From NCBI GenBank assembly GCA_937959095.1, contig CALGLY010000046.1:1-6030 (forward strand): a stretch of DNA of 6,030 bases. The letters run 5' to 3'. Every line of letters begins with the position of its first letter. Position 1 is the stretch's first letter. The notes under the pieces were generated by a model that was given only the letters and a program-made list of their open reading frames with translations, did not search any database and was not told the origin of the DNA. The translations under genes were made by a program, and so were the position numbers. Shown in pieces: positions 5,998 through 6,030 of this stretch. Origin of the DNA: an uncultured Saprospiraceae bacterium. Lineage in GTDB: Bacteria; Bacteroidota; Bacteroidia; Chitinophagales; Saprospiraceae.

Positions 5998-6030
5998 TTG
6001 GCAGTGTTTTGTTTGAGACCTTATTCAATG

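Overview
The window looks like chromosomal DNA of a Bacteroidota bacterium. Four signs point that way: a C-terminal type IX secretion (T9SS) sorting domain, a Bacteroidota-style promoter (TTTG, 20-base spacer, TATGTTTG), mostly weak or absent Shine-Dalgarno sequences, and an ECF sigma factor and partner of a kind seen in this phylum. A Saprospiria- or Cytophagia-like lineage is my guess, from the general character of the proteins only. The DNA is AT-rich. I see no tRNA, rRNA, CRISPR array, integrase or complete insertion sequence.

Layout: bases 1-216 are AT-rich leader DNA carrying a short 8-base-period repeat built on ACGCAGAG. A single plus-strand gene (217-1521) encodes a GT4-like glycosyltransferase. 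It converges, with a 21-base gap, on a block of four minus-strand genes. In order of transcription, right to left, these are: an ECF sigma factor (5997-5464, apparently starting with TTG); a single-pass membrane protein, probably its anti-sigma factor, with a DUF6265-like exported domain (5401-4472); a small exported DUF6794-like protein (4235-3705); and a 646-residue secreted protein (3483-1543) with a PKD domain, a DNRLRE/CBM96-like domain, three H-type-lectin-like repeats and a T9SS sorting domain.

The sigma and anti-sigma genes are 62 bases apart and probably co-transcribed. Almost the whole gap is a perfect 21-bp inverted repeat that starts right after the sigma stop codon and ends 10 bases before the next start codon. 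The secreted protein has its own promoter, with an (AT)6 run in the spacer and an 11-bp direct repeat just upstream. The simplest working picture is an envelope-signalling sigma/anti-sigma pair beside two exported proteins. Whether the pair controls those proteins cannot be told from this window. The best candidates for something undescribed are the intercistronic stem-loop, the sensor-fused anti-sigma protein, and the possibly length-variable promoter of the lectin-like surface protein.
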